Part shown: positions 24,193 through 33,652 of the stretch, in pieces
Numbering within the stretch: position 1 is the stretch's first letter
How the letters are laid out: the number at the start of each line of letters is the position of its first letter
Assembly: GCA_020628095.1 (NCBI GenBank)
Contig: JAHDFP010000001.1
Location: 248,001 to 312,000 of the forward strand
DNA: 64,000 bases
Source: Saprospiraceae bacterium
GTDB lineage: Bacteria > Bacteroidota > Bacteroidia > Chitinophagales > Saprospiraceae
Direction of reading: 5' to 3'
Notes under the pieces: generated by a model
What the model was told of the DNA's origin: nothing
What the model saw: the letters and a program-made list of their open reading frames with translations, nothing else
The model's database searches: none
Position numbers and translations under genes: made by a program

Positions 24193-26343
24193 TTACTCCG
24201 AAGGAGTAGGCTTCTTCTTATCTCTCGGATTAAGCAATAAAGCCTTTCTGGACAATCTGAATTTTCCAGATTTAGGATCTATACCTATCAGTTTGACTTT
24301 TATATCATCGCCTACATTAAACAGCCCTTCTAATTTCTCTATGCGCGAATGAGAAATCTCAGAGATGTGTAATAATCCACTCTTACTCTTGAAATCGACA
24401 AAAAGACCATAAGACTGAATCGAAGCAACCTTGGCTTCGTATACATCACCTACGGCTGGCTCAAAAGCAATTTCTTGTATTGCATTCCTTGCTTCCTCTA
24501 GAGAGTCTTTGTCACTGGAAGATATAGCGACTATACCGTGGTTTCCATCTTCTTCTATATTGATAACAGTACCTGTACGTGCTTGTAACTCCTGAATGAT
24601 TTTACCACCAGGGCCTATTACAGCTCCGATATAGCTTTTATCTATCTTAAATTCTACTATACGTGGTGCATGAGGTTTCATATCTTCTCTACCCTGCTCC
24701 ATCGTTTTACTCATCTCATTGAGAATATGGATTCGGCCGTCCTTAGCTTGCGCCAGAGCAGATTCTAAGGTACTATATGGTAGTCCATCTATCTTAATAT
24801 CCATCTGACAAGCCGTTATCCCTTTTTCTGTACCTGTCACCTTAAAATCCATATCACCTATGGCATCCTCGTCACCTAAGATATCGGATAAAATAGCCAC
24901 CTTTTCTCCATCTGTAATTAGTCCCATAGCAATGCCAGATACTGGTGCTTTGAGCTTGATACCTCCATCCATAAGAGCTAACGATCCCGCACAGACAGTT
25001 GCCATAGAAGATGATCCATTAGACTCTAAGATATCTGATACCAGTCTGATAGTATAAGGTGTATCTTCTGGCATAACCTGCTTGAGTGCTCTTTGTGCCA
25101 GATTAGCATGTCCTACCTCTCTTCTACCTGGACCACGCATTGGCTTAGTTTCTCCTACACTGAGTGCTGGGAAGTTATAGTGTAGAAGAAATTTCTCGTA
25201 ATAATTCTCCAGTGCATTATCCACCATCTTCTGATCTAACTTAGACCCCAAAGTCAGAGAGGTCAAAGACTGCGTCTCTCCCCTTGTGAATATGGCCGAA
25301 CCATGAGCAGAAGGCAAATAGTCCACTTCTGTCCATATTGCTCTTATATCATCACCTTTTCTACCATCTAATCTGACGCCCTCATCTAAGACCATACGGC
25401 GTATAGATTGTTTCTTTATTTTGTCCAGAGCGTCTTTATATTCACCTACGTTTTCTTCTACATACTCTTCACCTTTTTGCTCAGTAAGTGCTTCTACCAT
25501 TTCCTCTTTGAGAGCCTTAAAACCCTCTTTTCTTTTCTTCTTATCTAAAGCTCCTCTGGCGACTTCCATTATTTTGTCATACGCGAAATCTTTGACCCAA
25601 GACACAATTTCTTCTTCTATCTCATGTACTTCTACCTCTCTCTTTTCTTTATTACCCAGTGTCTTCGCCAGATCTAATTGCGCCTGACATTGTACTTTTA
25701 TAGCTTCATGCCCTGCCTTTATAGCTTCTATTAGCTCTATTTCCTGACATTCTTTAGCTTCTCCCTCCACCATCATGACATTCTCCATAGTTGCAGCTAC
25801 AACAATTTCTAAAGTGGCATTGGCTAATTCTGACTTCTTAGGATTGATGACATAGTTACCATCTATCTTGGCTACTCGCACCTCCGAGATAGGACCATCC
25901 CATGGGATATCTGATATCGTTAGTGCCGCGGATGCTGCTAATGCCGTATAAGCATCTGGTAGGACATCAGCCTCCGCTGATATAAGATTAATAATAACCT
26001 GTGTATCAAACATATAACCATCAGGGAACAGAGGACGTATAGCTCTATCTACAAGACGTGAGGTCAATACTTCGTAATCTGATAATCTTGTCTCTCTTCT
26101 GAAAAAATTACCCGGAATACGACCTATGGAAGCAAATTTTTCTTGATAATCTACTGATAGCGGGAAAAAACTCTGACCTTCTCTAGCTTCGTAAGCAGAG
26201 ACTACAGAACAGAATATCATGGTTTTTCCTATTCTTACGACTACAGAACCATGTGCTTGTGTGGCTAACTTTCCAGTTTCGATAATAACTTCCTGACCAT
26301 CAGGCAGATTGAATGAGGTGGTAGTAGGAATTTGCTTTCCCAT
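24193..26343 (-). CDS. pnp: Polyribonucleotide nucleotidyltransferase (PNPase)
   Basis: A phosphorolytic 3'-5' exoribonuclease of mRNA decay, 716 residues, forming a trimer. Order: first RNase PH domain (about 10-145, with R-R-E-T-R-L-S-D-Y-E-V), a helical linker of high K/E content (about 230-310), the active second RNase PH domain (about 320-550, with R-L-D-G-R, F-T-R-G-E-T-Q and D-I-L-G-D-E-D-A-I-G-D-M-D-F), a KH domain (I-G-P-G-G-K-I-I, about 578-585) and an S1 domain (about 630-700). The C-terminus is K-K-P-T-P-S-E. It lies 99 bp downstream of rpsO, the near-universal arrangement, and is probably co-transcribed with it. Confidence 0.97.
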   Translation of the reverse strand: MGKQIPTTTSFNLPDGQEVIIETGKLATQAHGSVVVRIGKTMIFCSVVSAYEAREGQSFFPLSVDYQEKFASIGRIPGNFFRRETRLSDYEVLTSRLVDRAIRPLFPDGYMFDTQVIINLISAEADVLPDAYTALAASAALTISDIPWDGPISEVRVAKIDGNYVINPKKSELANATLEIVVAATMENVMMVEGEAKECQEIELIEAIKAGHEAIKVQCQAQLDLAKTLGNKEKREVEVHEIEEEIVSWVKDFAYDKIMEVARGALDKKKRKEGFKALKEEMVEALTEQKGEEYVEENVGEYKDALDKIKKQSIRRMVLDEGVRLDGRKGDDIRAIWTEVDYLPSAHGSAIFTRGETQSLTSLTLGSKLDQKMVDNALENYYEKFLLHYNFPALSVGETKPMRGPGRREVGHANLAQRALKQVMPEDTPYTIRLVSDILESNGSSSMATVCAGSLALMDGGIKLKAPVSGIAMGLITDGEKVAILSDILGDEDAIGDMDFKVTGTEKGITACQMDIKIDGLPYSTLESALAQAKDGRIHILNEMSKTMEQGREDMKPHAPRIVEFKIDKSYIGAVIGPGGKIIQELQARTGTVINIEEDGNHGIVAISSSDKDSLEEARNAIQEIAFEPAVGDVYEAKVASIQSYGLFVDFKSKSGLLHISEISHSRIEKLEGLFNVGDDIKVKLIGIDPKSGKFRLSRKALLLNPRDKKKPTPSE

Positions 26344-26442
26344 GTTTAGGTTAAATTTTTATGTATATAATATGTTAGGTCAATTGTAATTGACACACAA
26401 TAGCTAAGAGACCTGGAAAATTAAAGCGGTTATGGGTTGCGC

Positions 26443-26718
26443 TTACTTTCTGATTTTAAGCTTTTCGATGATCGCTCTGTATCGATTGATGTCCTTGTCA
26501 GATAGATAGCTTAGTAATTTTTTACGCTTTCCAACGAGAGACAATAACGCTCTTCTAGATGAGTGATCTTTTTTGTTTTCGATGAGGTGCTTAGATAATT
26601 CTTGAATTCTATATGTAAATAAAGCCACCTGACCTTCGATAGAACCCGTATTGGATGATGATCCGCCGTGTTCCTTAAATATTTCTTCTTTCTTTTCTTT
26701 TGTTAAGTATGTCGCCAT
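26443..26718 (-). CDS. rpsO: 30S ribosomal protein S15
   Basis: Primary 16S rRNA-binding protein of the small subunit, 91 residues, the usual length. Conserved features: E-H-G-G-S-S-S-N-T-G-S-I-E-G-Q-V-A-L-F-T-Y-R-I near the start, with L-T-x-H-L equivalent L-S-K-H-L, D-H-S-S-R-R-A-L-L (the rRNA contact, about 51-59) and K-R-K-K-L-L-S-Y-L. The ATG at 26718 is supported by the family's fixed N-terminus. It is first gene of the rpsO-pnp unit, preceded by a TATCTTTG promoter box with a GC-rich start region. Confidence 0.97.
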   Translation of the reverse strand: MATYLTKEKKEEIFKEHGGSSSNTGSIEGQVALFTYRIQELSKHLIENKKDHSSRRALLSLVGKRKKLLSYLSDKDINRYRAIIEKLKIRK

Positions 26719-26769
26719 TTGTTATTTAATTTACCAAAAAGGATTACTGAAATCTAATTTTAGCAAGCG

Positions 26770-26777
26770 CAAAGATA
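26770..26777 (-). promoter_or_regulatory. Candidate -7 box (TATCTTTG) of rpsO-pnp
   Basis: Exact TAnnTTTG match on the minus strand, 52 bp before the rpsO ATG, followed immediately by CGCT, the same bases that follow the rpsT box. No clear -33 TTG at the usual spacing. Confidence 0.5.
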
Positions 26778-26855
26778 GCATTATTTAGATTATATGACTG
26801 AGATTATTTTGGAGCTTAATTTTTAGGTTATGATCCACTATTTTCCCCTTAACTG

Positions 26856-27611
26856 CTACTTTTCCTTTGATACGAATCTGCTCATATTCATATTAACAAC
26901 AACGCCCAAACTAGTATAAAATCTCATTTGTCTAAAACCAGCATTTGAAAAATTATTACTGCGTCCAAACTGTAACTGCGCCTTTACTTTTTCCGTTCCT
27001 GATCTAATGGTAAAAGCAGGTTCCAATACCCAGTTTTTCTTATTATCTAATAGATAAGTTCTCTGGTCTTCTTCTTGGTAAAAGAGACTACCGTTGATAT
27101 GATAATAATTAAGATGTCCTAACCTCAAGGACAATGCACATTCAAAATATGAATTCTTATACCCTATGGAAGGTTGGAGGCTTATTTTTCTGTAATCGAC
27201 ACTAATGGATTCCAAAAGTTCTTGTTCCGTCCCAGAATCTATTCTCAAGCCACTGTTCTTAACATGTCCAATTCCTATCAACCCATAAAGCTCAAAAACA
27301 TACTGACCCTCAAAAGAACAGAAGTAACCAATACCCATCTCACCAAACCTCGAATCAGTATCCAAGTCAATATCTTCTACATTTCTCGAACTAAGAAAAG
27401 AGCCGTTAAGTTGAACTCCGAGAAAGTTATTAGGCGCATAGGCCGTCTGCAGATCGACCCTTCTCGATGTCGCAGATACAGATGCTGCCAGATCTCCTTT
27501 TTGGCTTAGTAAGGGAACATTGTGATCGTTGGATACATAATAAGTCGGAGCACAAGCATGACCGAGTACCATCACTATAGTAGCCAGAATTACTAAATGG
27601 AGTTGTTTCAT
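26856..27611 (-). CDS. Putative lipoprotein with beta-barrel-like body
   Basis: A 251-residue exported protein. The N-terminal hydrophobic segment ends in the lipobox-like V-L-G-H-A-C (Cys at about residue 20), then A-P-T-Y-Y-V-S-N-D, an opening I associate with Bacteroidota outer-membrane-associated lipoproteins. The body is a succession of strand-like segments with alternating residues (for example G-E-M-G-I-G-Y-F and Y-V-F-E-L-Y-G-L-I-G-I-G), suggesting a small barrel or beta-sandwich. No enzymatic motif. It follows another lipoprotein gene on the same strand after 58 bp; the pair may be co-transcribed. Function unknown. Confidence 0.68.
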   Translation of the reverse strand: MKQLHLVILATIVMVLGHACAPTYYVSNDHNVPLLSQKGDLAASVSATSRRVDLQTAYAPNNFLGVQLNGSFLSSRNVEDIDLDTDSRFGEMGIGYFCSFEGQYVFELYGLIGIGHVKNSGLRIDSGTEQELLESISVDYRKISLQPSIGYKNSYFECALSLRLGHLNYYHINGSLFYQEEDQRTYLLDNKKNWVLEPAFTIRSGTEKVKAQLQFGRSNNFSNAGFRQMRFYTSLGVVVNMNMSRFVSKEK

Positions 27612-27669
27612 AACGAGCTTATCAAGGAGAATTACATGGCTTCTTTTTTAGAAGATCTAGTACTGTGGT

Positions 27670-28137
27670 CTAATTCTCCGTAGATCGTGTATAGCTAAAT
27701 CCTCCCAATCTGTTTTGACTCCAAGAGTTAATAACCACACTGACATAAGCCTTTTCTTCTACCAAAAACATGACAAGATTTTCTCCAACAGCATCTTTTG
27801 GCTTATCCAATGCCTCTCTGAAAGATTTATAATCTAAATTTTCTGCATTCGATAATTCGCCTTTGGCCCAAAGTGTTCCCTCTGGGCTAGAGTCCTTATT
27901 AGCAACTGTTTCTGATTGGATATTGTATATCTGACCGCCGTCATCATTGGCACGTGTTATCCAGACGTTATCTGTGATTCTATCTTGATTAGCTTCAAGA
28001 GTCGGATCAGAGCCGTCGGCTTTAGTAAAGGTGATTTCTGCACCATCCCATACGACGCCTTCCTCCATAGGTTCTGTCATACTATCATCGCAAGAAATAA
28101 TAGAGATAAGTGCGAATAAGAAAAGTAGTTTTTTCAT
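27670..28137 (-). CDS. Putative lipoprotein, unknown function
   Basis: A 155-residue lipoprotein. The signal sequence K-K-L-L-F-L-F-A-L-I-S-I-I-S-C places the lipidated cysteine at residue 16, followed by the acidic D-D-S-M-T-E-P-M-E-E, compatible with surface export in Bacteroidota. The remainder has mixed alpha/beta character, with the segments T-D-N-V-W-I-T-R-A and G-T-L-W-A-K-G. I do not recognise the family; similar proteins of this size are scattered in Saprospiria-like genomes (weak recollection). It lies upstream of the barrel-like lipoprotein gene on the same strand. Confidence 0.65.
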   Translation of the reverse strand: MKKLLFLFALISIISCDDSMTEPMEEGVVWDGAEITFTKADGSDPTLEANQDRITDNVWITRANDDGGQIYNIQSETVANKDSSPEGTLWAKGELSNAENLDYKSFREALDKPKDAVGENLVMFLVEEKAYVSVVINSWSQNRLGGFSYTRSTEN

Positions 28138-28258
28138 AATAATTATAATTAGAGATATAAAATTACACTGTTATAAATATATGGCTTAGTTCAACCAATA
28201 ACTAAGTCAGGACAAATCTATTGATCTTATCCCATTATCATTGAAGAGTCTCTATTAA

Positions 28259-30952
28259 TTATGGGAAAGGCAATCCATTAGCGGCATCAAAGACGTTTTG
28301 GCCGTAGTTATACTTCAAGAAGCTCAGATTACTAGAGCTTACGCCAATAAAGAAGGTATAGGTATCACGATTAGGTGACCAAGAAAAGCGCATATCCCAG
28401 CAATGTAGTTTTCTCGTAAATGATACCGAAGTATACCCCAGATCTTTTCTTACAAAGTCATAACTCAGGTTGCCGACACTTATACTCCAATTATCGGTCA
28501 GAGCAAATCGACCTGAGACTCCCAATGTATGAATGCTGACCCTGGAGTCCATTTGTTCATCATTACCTTGTATCTCATAGACCAGATTATGGTCTATAGA
28601 GACATTATCAAACAGGCTGCCGAAACTTGGTAGCTTGATTAAGTCTTCTTTCTCTGGTGATTTCTGCTGGAACTTTTCTCTATCACTATGTATACTATGG
28701 CTGGCGATATTATTATCGTCATCATCATCCCTACTAATTCCTTTGAACATATCTCTGAGCTTTCCTACATTGAATTTATTGGAGATTCTGATGGTGGCTT
28801 TTTCGAGTCTTAGCAGCTTTCCATTTTCGCTCCACACTGTTCTATCGACAGCCCTATTATTGACTTCTATATAAGGATCAAATGACCAATTGGTCCTGAC
28901 CTGCGTAATACCACCAAAGAGTCTGGTAGAAGATGACATAGAGACACGACTCCATTGCAACGTATCTTTAGCAAAGTTATAGTTGCCATTAATTGTGAAA
29001 TTATCAAATGGCTTAAACTTCTTGGATACCGAATCTTTCTTGGACCAATACTTTATTTCAAAAATATTCTGAATCCTATATGTTAACTGAGATTGCAAAT
29101 CTGTAAATCGAGGATTACCAAATGGACCTCCGTCAAATCTGGTATAAGTCAGCGGTGTCTGCTCCGAATCACTATAATACAGGGTATCCGTATAGATGCT
29201 TCTAGCATCTGGCGCATAGTTATAGCCTATGGTTGGTTTCAATGTATGACGGATTCCTGATCTGCCCCCCTTGAACGCTAAGGTTCCAAATAGCTGAGTA
29301 TTGAGATTGACACCTGCACTATAAGTGCGAAAACTATTAAGACCTGTACGGACATCGGAGAATAATGTATCTCTTATAAGTGTCTCACCAGTCGTATCTT
29401 GGTAGGCGATCTGATCTATAAATCGGTCTGTGACATTGAGCACTGATATTTCTTCATAACTCGCACGTGGACTTATGTTAAAGTGCTTAAAGACTCGTGT
29501 AGAAAATCCAAGTTCAAACTTATTGGATGTACCCGTCTTAGCATTTTCTATAGTTTCTCGACTGAACATCGTTGTATCCGTCGTCTCAAAAAACGATCGC
29601 AATTTGAAATCATAATCAAAAGATATCAACTCGTACCATTGCTCTTTATTAGACCCTTTATTTTTTCTTTTGAATGGATAGATCGTATTCATATTGAGGG
29701 CGATGTCTGGTAGCGTTATGTTTACCGTATTAGTTCTTGTGTTTTGGTTGTGATTAAGCCCCACTGATAAGTTGAATGGCGTTCCGGGCATAGAATGACG
29801 GTAGAAGAACTTAGAGCTGTAGGTATTCTGCAGTACGTTCTGTGCATCATTGAAGTTTCTGTTTTGATTGTTATTGCCTACGATATTAACAGAACCGCCC
29901 ACTGTAACAAAAGGATGTGCTTTGCTATCCTGATTATGTGTCAAGCCTATAGAAAAACCCTTAGTCGATAATCTGCCCACACGCCTTCCGCTTTCCGATG
30001 TGTCATCTAAGATGGCCTCTTCCGATATTTGATTATTATAACTCAGTCTCAGACTGCCATTGTACTTATACTTTTTTCTATACGCCACATTAGCATATAG
30101 CCCATGCGTCCCCCTAGTAAAGTAATCTGCCGTGAGCTTGAGATGGACATAATCATTAATGGGAAAATACCAGCCAAAACCTCGAAAACCAAAGCCAAGT
30201 GTCTTAGAATTGAACTCATAATCCTGCGGAAATATAAATCCCGAACTTTTACCCTCGACTAATGGGAAAAACCCAAACGGTAACCATATCGGTGTCGCTA
30301 CTCCACCCAATCTGAGATTAGATGGTCCTATGACAGCGACCTTCTCATTGACTACTTTCATACGTCGCGCCTTAAATCCAAAATGAGGATGGGGATGATT
30401 GCACGTAGTTATAGTCGCCCCTTGATTATAAATGATCTCGTGATTATGGCCTTCATGGTTTTTACCACTGACGTATTTCGTCTTTTGTCCGTGTATAATG
30501 AATTCTCCTTCAGAAAATATGGCATCATATACGATACCTTTTTCGGTATCAAAATTATACTTCAGTCCATTATACTGATACTCTTTATCGCCGTCTTTGA
30601 ATGTGGGTTTTTTAGCACCCTTGACCCCCTTTTGCCGATGGGCCTCGGCAATATTATTTTCCATATCCAGTATGATATAGTCGGCGTGGAGTTCTTTATT
30701 TTGATACTTGACAAAGGCATCTCCATATAAATGGATAAGATTATTTCTATGATCGTATCTCTGAGAATCTATACTACCCGAAATCAGTTTTTCTTCCAAC
30801 CCACTATCAGAGATCTTGATATTATCGGAAGCTTTTTGGGGTGTTAATTCTTTGTTAATTGGATCAAAGGGGATCGTATCCGATAAGGATTGTGCGCCTA
30901 CAGGGACAATAAAACATAAAATCACCGCTATATAGAACCATCTCAACATCAT
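28259..30952 (-). CDS. lptD: LPS-assembly protein LptD (OstA-like)
   Basis: The outer-membrane translocon that inserts lipopolysaccharide into the outer leaflet, 897 residues. A signal peptide (to about residue 20, V-G-A-Q) is followed by the periplasmic OstA/LptA-like beta-jellyroll (about 45-225; repeated short strands such as Y-D-H-R-N-N-L-I-H-L-Y-G-D-A and V-I-G-P-S-N-L-R-L). A large barrel follows (about 230-897) with the conserved W-L-P-F-G-F-F-P-L and G-F-I-F-P motifs at its entrance. The start codons are tandem ATG ATG. It is divergent from the amidase gene 102 bp away, a common Bacteroidota arrangement linking outer-membrane assembly and cell-wall hydrolysis. Confidence 0.93.
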   Translation of the reverse strand: MMLRWFYIAVILCFIVPVGAQSLSDTIPFDPINKELTPQKASDNIKISDSGLEEKLISGSIDSQRYDHRNNLIHLYGDAFVKYQNKELHADYIILDMENNIAEAHRQKGVKGAKKPTFKDGDKEYQYNGLKYNFDTEKGIVYDAIFSEGEFIIHGQKTKYVSGKNHEGHNHEIIYNQGATITTCNHPHPHFGFKARRMKVVNEKVAVIGPSNLRLGGVATPIWLPFGFFPLVEGKSSGFIFPQDYEFNSKTLGFGFRGFGWYFPINDYVHLKLTADYFTRGTHGLYANVAYRKKYKYNGSLRLSYNNQISEEAILDDTSESGRRVGRLSTKGFSIGLTHNQDSKAHPFVTVGGSVNIVGNNNQNRNFNDAQNVLQNTYSSKFFYRHSMPGTPFNLSVGLNHNQNTRTNTVNITLPDIALNMNTIYPFKRKNKGSNKEQWYELISFDYDFKLRSFFETTDTTMFSRETIENAKTGTSNKFELGFSTRVFKHFNISPRASYEEISVLNVTDRFIDQIAYQDTTGETLIRDTLFSDVRTGLNSFRTYSAGVNLNTQLFGTLAFKGGRSGIRHTLKPTIGYNYAPDARSIYTDTLYYSDSEQTPLTYTRFDGGPFGNPRFTDLQSQLTYRIQNIFEIKYWSKKDSVSKKFKPFDNFTINGNYNFAKDTLQWSRVSMSSSTRLFGGITQVRTNWSFDPYIEVNNRAVDRTVWSENGKLLRLEKATIRISNKFNVGKLRDMFKGISRDDDDDNNIASHSIHSDREKFQQKSPEKEDLIKLPSFGSLFDNVSIDHNLVYEIQGNDEQMDSRVSIHTLGVSGRFALTDNWSISVGNLSYDFVRKDLGYTSVSFTRKLHCWDMRFSWSPNRDTYTFFIGVSSSNLSFLKYNYGQNVFDAANGLPFP

Positions 30953-31054
30953 GAAGTAAATTACATATAATATTTTTATTTAATATATTTACACCTAATA
31001 TTGAGTGAGATAGGAATAGTGAGGTCTAAAACGAAAATTACTGGAAAACTACAC

Positions 31055-32110
31055 ATGGAAAAGTTTTTTCTCTGGCTTGCCCTGTCGTTATATATAACGA
31101 ATATACAGGCACAATCTTTATACACACAAGTATATCCTCAAAACAAAATAAAGGTTGTCATAGACCCTGGTCATGGCGGCAAAGATTTAGGTTGTCACGG
31201 ACATAATTATGCCGAAAAAGACATTGCCTTCCAATTATCACGAAAAATAGGCGCAGAAATAAAAGCATTACTGCCTTCGGTATCTATAATTTATACCCGC
31301 ACATCAGATATATTCATGCCGCTCAGCAAGCGCATAGACCTTGCGCAACAGTATGAGGCGGACCTTTTCATATCTGTCCATGCTAATGCAATAGACATCC
31401 CCGGCATCAGTGGGTCTGAGACCTATGTATTCGGTCCGCATCTCAATCATAATGCAAAGATGCTGGAGAAAAGAGAAAATGCCGCTCTTATCCTAGAACA
31501 TGACCTACCGCAATCCACGACTCCTACTATAAGCGACCTCATACTCAATGCAAGTACCAAAAATAATTCTACCAACGAATCCATATTACTTGCCGAGTCG
31601 ATAGAGAAAAAGTTAAGTCTGATACCCACCCATAAAAGCCGAGGTGTCAAGCAAGCCAACTTTGCCATCCTTAACGGTATAACAATCCCCTGCATACTCT
31701 TCGAGGCAGGCTACCTGACTAACGAAAGCGATCTCAAAAAGCTATCTTCTCCAAAGGGTCAAAACCAAATAGCCAAACACCTCGCTCTCGGCGTACAAGA
31801 CTATATCAGAAATAGCATACTCAAATCTAAGCAAATGACTCGGGCGGGCTATAAGGATCATACTGATGAGAAATATATTCTTGTCGTTGCTAAAAGCAAT
31901 TCTCCCAACATCAATATTAACACATCCAATACGAATCCCGATGCCAGAATGCTAAAAATCAAAGACGGTCGAGACTACCATTACATACTAGAAGAATACC
32001 AAAATATAGGAGATGCTCTTGCAGATAGAAAGGCCATGATAGATGCTGGTTATGCAGGCACTTATCTGATGACTAAAGAAGGATGGTATTCTGAACGTGG
32101 GACTAAGTAA
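31055..32110 (+). CDS. N-acetylmuramoyl-L-alanine amidase (Amidase_3)
   Basis: A secreted zinc amidase that cuts the bond between MurNAc and the stem peptide, 351 residues. The signal peptide ends N-I-Q-A-Q (residue 20). The catalytic domain (about 32-240) has the zinc ligands His40 (D-P-G-H-G-G-K-D), Glu54 (A-E-K-D) and His109 (S-V-H-A-N), and the catalytic Glu217 (L-F-E-A-G-Y). The C-terminal 80 residues form a SPOR-like domain that would direct it to denuded septal glycan. The ATG at 31055 gives an intact signal peptide; an in-frame TTG at 31001 would add a polar extension and is rejected. It is divergent from lptD. Confidence 0.93.
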   Translation: MEKFFLWLALSLYITNIQAQSLYTQVYPQNKIKVVIDPGHGGKDLGCHGHNYAEKDIAFQLSRKIGAEIKALLPSVSIIYTRTSDIFMPLSKRIDLAQQYEADLFISVHANAIDIPGISGSETYVFGPHLNHNAKMLEKRENAALILEHDLPQSTTPTISDLILNASTKNNSTNESILLAESIEKKLSLIPTHKSRGVKQANFAILNGITIPCILFEAGYLTNESDLKKLSSPKGQNQIAKHLALGVQDYIRNSILKSKQMTRAGYKDHTDEKYILVVAKSNSPNININTSNTNPDARMLKIKDGRDYHYILEEYQNIGDALADRKAMIDAGYAGTYLMTKEGWYSERGTK

Positions 32111-32221
32111 ATCAAAGTATAATCCTCAAGAGTCTAAAACAGATGAGGATGAATAGAACTCATTTTGCTAAACAGCGTTTAGTTCTATTGGAAATGGTAA
32201 TCCCTCGATTTATTGAAAAGT

Positions 32222-32252
32222 GCCGAATCGAATATTAAAAATTCAATTCGGC
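32222..32252. terminator. Inverted repeat in the amidase/lipoprotein convergent gap
   Basis: GCCGAAT-C-GAAT (32222-32233) pairs with ATTC-A-ATTCGGC (32241-32252): 11 bp with one mismatch and a 7-nt loop. It lies between two convergent genes and is nearly symmetric, so it could terminate both. No run of four or more T follows directly on either strand, so the call is tentative. Confidence 0.45.
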
Positions 32253-32285
32253 GTATAGTTTCACTAAAATCTACATTAGCACAAA

Positions 32286-32771
32286 TTACATTGACCTCAT
32301 TGATATGAATGTGCTATCCTTAGGAGGTGTAGTATTCACATCTTTATGCCAAGACAACTTCAAATCAATGATACCTGAATCATTAAAAAGTTGATCGTAA
32401 TTCTCAAATGCAATGCGTATTCCGTGATCTTCAAATCCATCGAATTGGCACTCAGGCGGCGTATATCGAAACCAGACATTTTCATTAGCATAAGAGTAAG
32501 GTCCTTCACCACCAAAACCCTTATCTCCTTCTGGTAAAGATGCATTGTAGGCATAGCTGTAAAATATTACCTCATCAAGCTCTCTATTCACCCCTAAAGC
32601 AAAAGAATCTCGGTAACAATAAAAATCCATATACCCGCCATACAAATCGTATCCTCTATCGGGTAAACACTGTCCAAATATATCAACACTTCCTTGATCA
32701 CATTCTGAGCTACCACAGGATGCAAAAATCAATGAAATGCTAAAAAGAATCCCCAAAACTAAATATCTCAT
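32286..32771 (-). CDS. Cysteine-containing lipoprotein, unknown function
   Basis: A 161-residue lipoprotein with the signal sequence ending L-I-F-A-S-C (Cys19), followed by G-S-S-E-C. The mature part has several further cysteines (D-I-F-G-Q-C-L-P, D-F-Y-C-Y and P-E-C-Q-F) and is rich in Tyr, Phe, Gly and Asp, suggesting a disulphide-stabilised periplasmic or surface domain. No family recognised. It is first from the amidase side in a three-gene minus-strand block between the amidase and mlaD; it is not related in sequence to the other two. Confidence 0.65.
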   Translation of the reverse strand: MRYLVLGILFSISLIFASCGSSECDQGSVDIFGQCLPDRGYDLYGGYMDFYCYRDSFALGVNRELDEVIFYSYAYNASLPEGDKGFGGEGPYSYANENVWFRYTPPECQFDGFEDHGIRIAFENYDQLFNDSGIIDLKLSWHKDVNTTPPKDSTFISMRSM

Positions 32772-32857
32772 AGTCTAATAATTTTCTCAGTAAGAATATT
32801 GTTTCCATTTTTTACAGCTAAAATTTAAGTACTCGAAAACAATTCACTTCCTCTATT

Positions 32858-33571
32858 TCAGTCAACACCAAGTCCTTTATAACTAATAAGGTCTTTTACA
32901 ATGGCTTTTTTTAAATGTTGATATTTGATTCTACTAACAATGGTATCACATCTATCTTTTTCTATAGAAATCATTAAACTAAGTTGTTCTTGTGCTAAAG
33001 GGTCGTTAAACATTAAAGCATCAAAACCATTTGGAATTACTTCCGCCATATATGAATCATAAGTCTTACCATCAACAGACTCTATCATCTCGGCATAAAA
33101 ATGCTCAAACAATGTCGAATAATTACCTTGATCATATCCGTCAGGACTAAGCATACAATCAAAATTCTTAGCACGATCAAAAAGGACAAAAAACAAATCT
33201 CTACCCCTGAATTTTTTATTTCTTAAAAAATGATATCGTTCTCTACGAATGAACATAGGACTCACATCTCGAAAGAATAATTTCAATTGATTATAATATT
33301 CGGCTTCACCTTGGTTAGCCCTGTTAATTATGCATTCTAATATTTCTGGGCCATCTTGTTGAAATGATACTTCCGAATATTCCTCCAAGAGTATACTTTT
33401 ATCTCCGCACCATAATTCCAACGAATCCTTTTCCTTTATAAGATTATCATCACTATATATAGATGTAGTGCTTTCTTGTTCTATTGTTGTCTGTAAAAAC
33501 TTACTACATGAATATAAGGATAGGCTAATGAGAATTAGATATGTTCTAACATGTTCTGTTATCATGATCAA
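32858..33571 (-). CDS. Lipoprotein of a two-member paralogous family (K-F-R-G motif)
   Basis: A 237-residue lipoprotein. After a hydrophobic leader the lipobox is S-L-Y-S-C (Cys22). The mature protein shares a clear pattern with its upstream neighbour: L-x-L/Y-x-C near residue 55, K-F-R-G (120-123), then L/A-x-D-R/K-x-x-N-F-x-C (about 132-139) and a C-terminal K-D-L-I-x-x-K. It is therefore a diverged tandem paralogue. I recognise no known domain. The DNA is noticeably AT-rich. An AAATTTTG sequence sits 3 bp before the ATG (one mismatch to the -7 box). Its role could be accessory or an effector/immunity-type pair, but no evidence decides. Confidence 0.68.
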   Translation of the reverse strand: MIMITEHVRTYLILISLSLYSCSKFLQTTIEQESTTSIYSDDNLIKEKDSLELWCGDKSILLEEYSEVSFQQDGPEILECIINRANQGEAEYYNQLKLFFRDVSPMFIRRERYHFLRNKKFRGRDLFFVLFDRAKNFDCMLSPDGYDQGNYSTLFEHFYAEMIESVDGKTYDSYMAEVIPNGFDALMFNDPLAQEQLSLMISIEKDRCDTIVSRIKYQHLKKAIVKDLISYKGLGVD

Positions 33572-33652
33572 AATTTATATCGTATAAAATTCTAGTCTTA
33601 TGATCTCATGTAGTATGTATGCCACGACAAATTGATTTTTTTTGAACATTTA

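Noticed and set aside
31001-31054. TTG-initiated N-terminal extension of the amidase
   Set aside because: It would place 18 polar residues before a complete signal peptide; ATG 31055 is a much better start.
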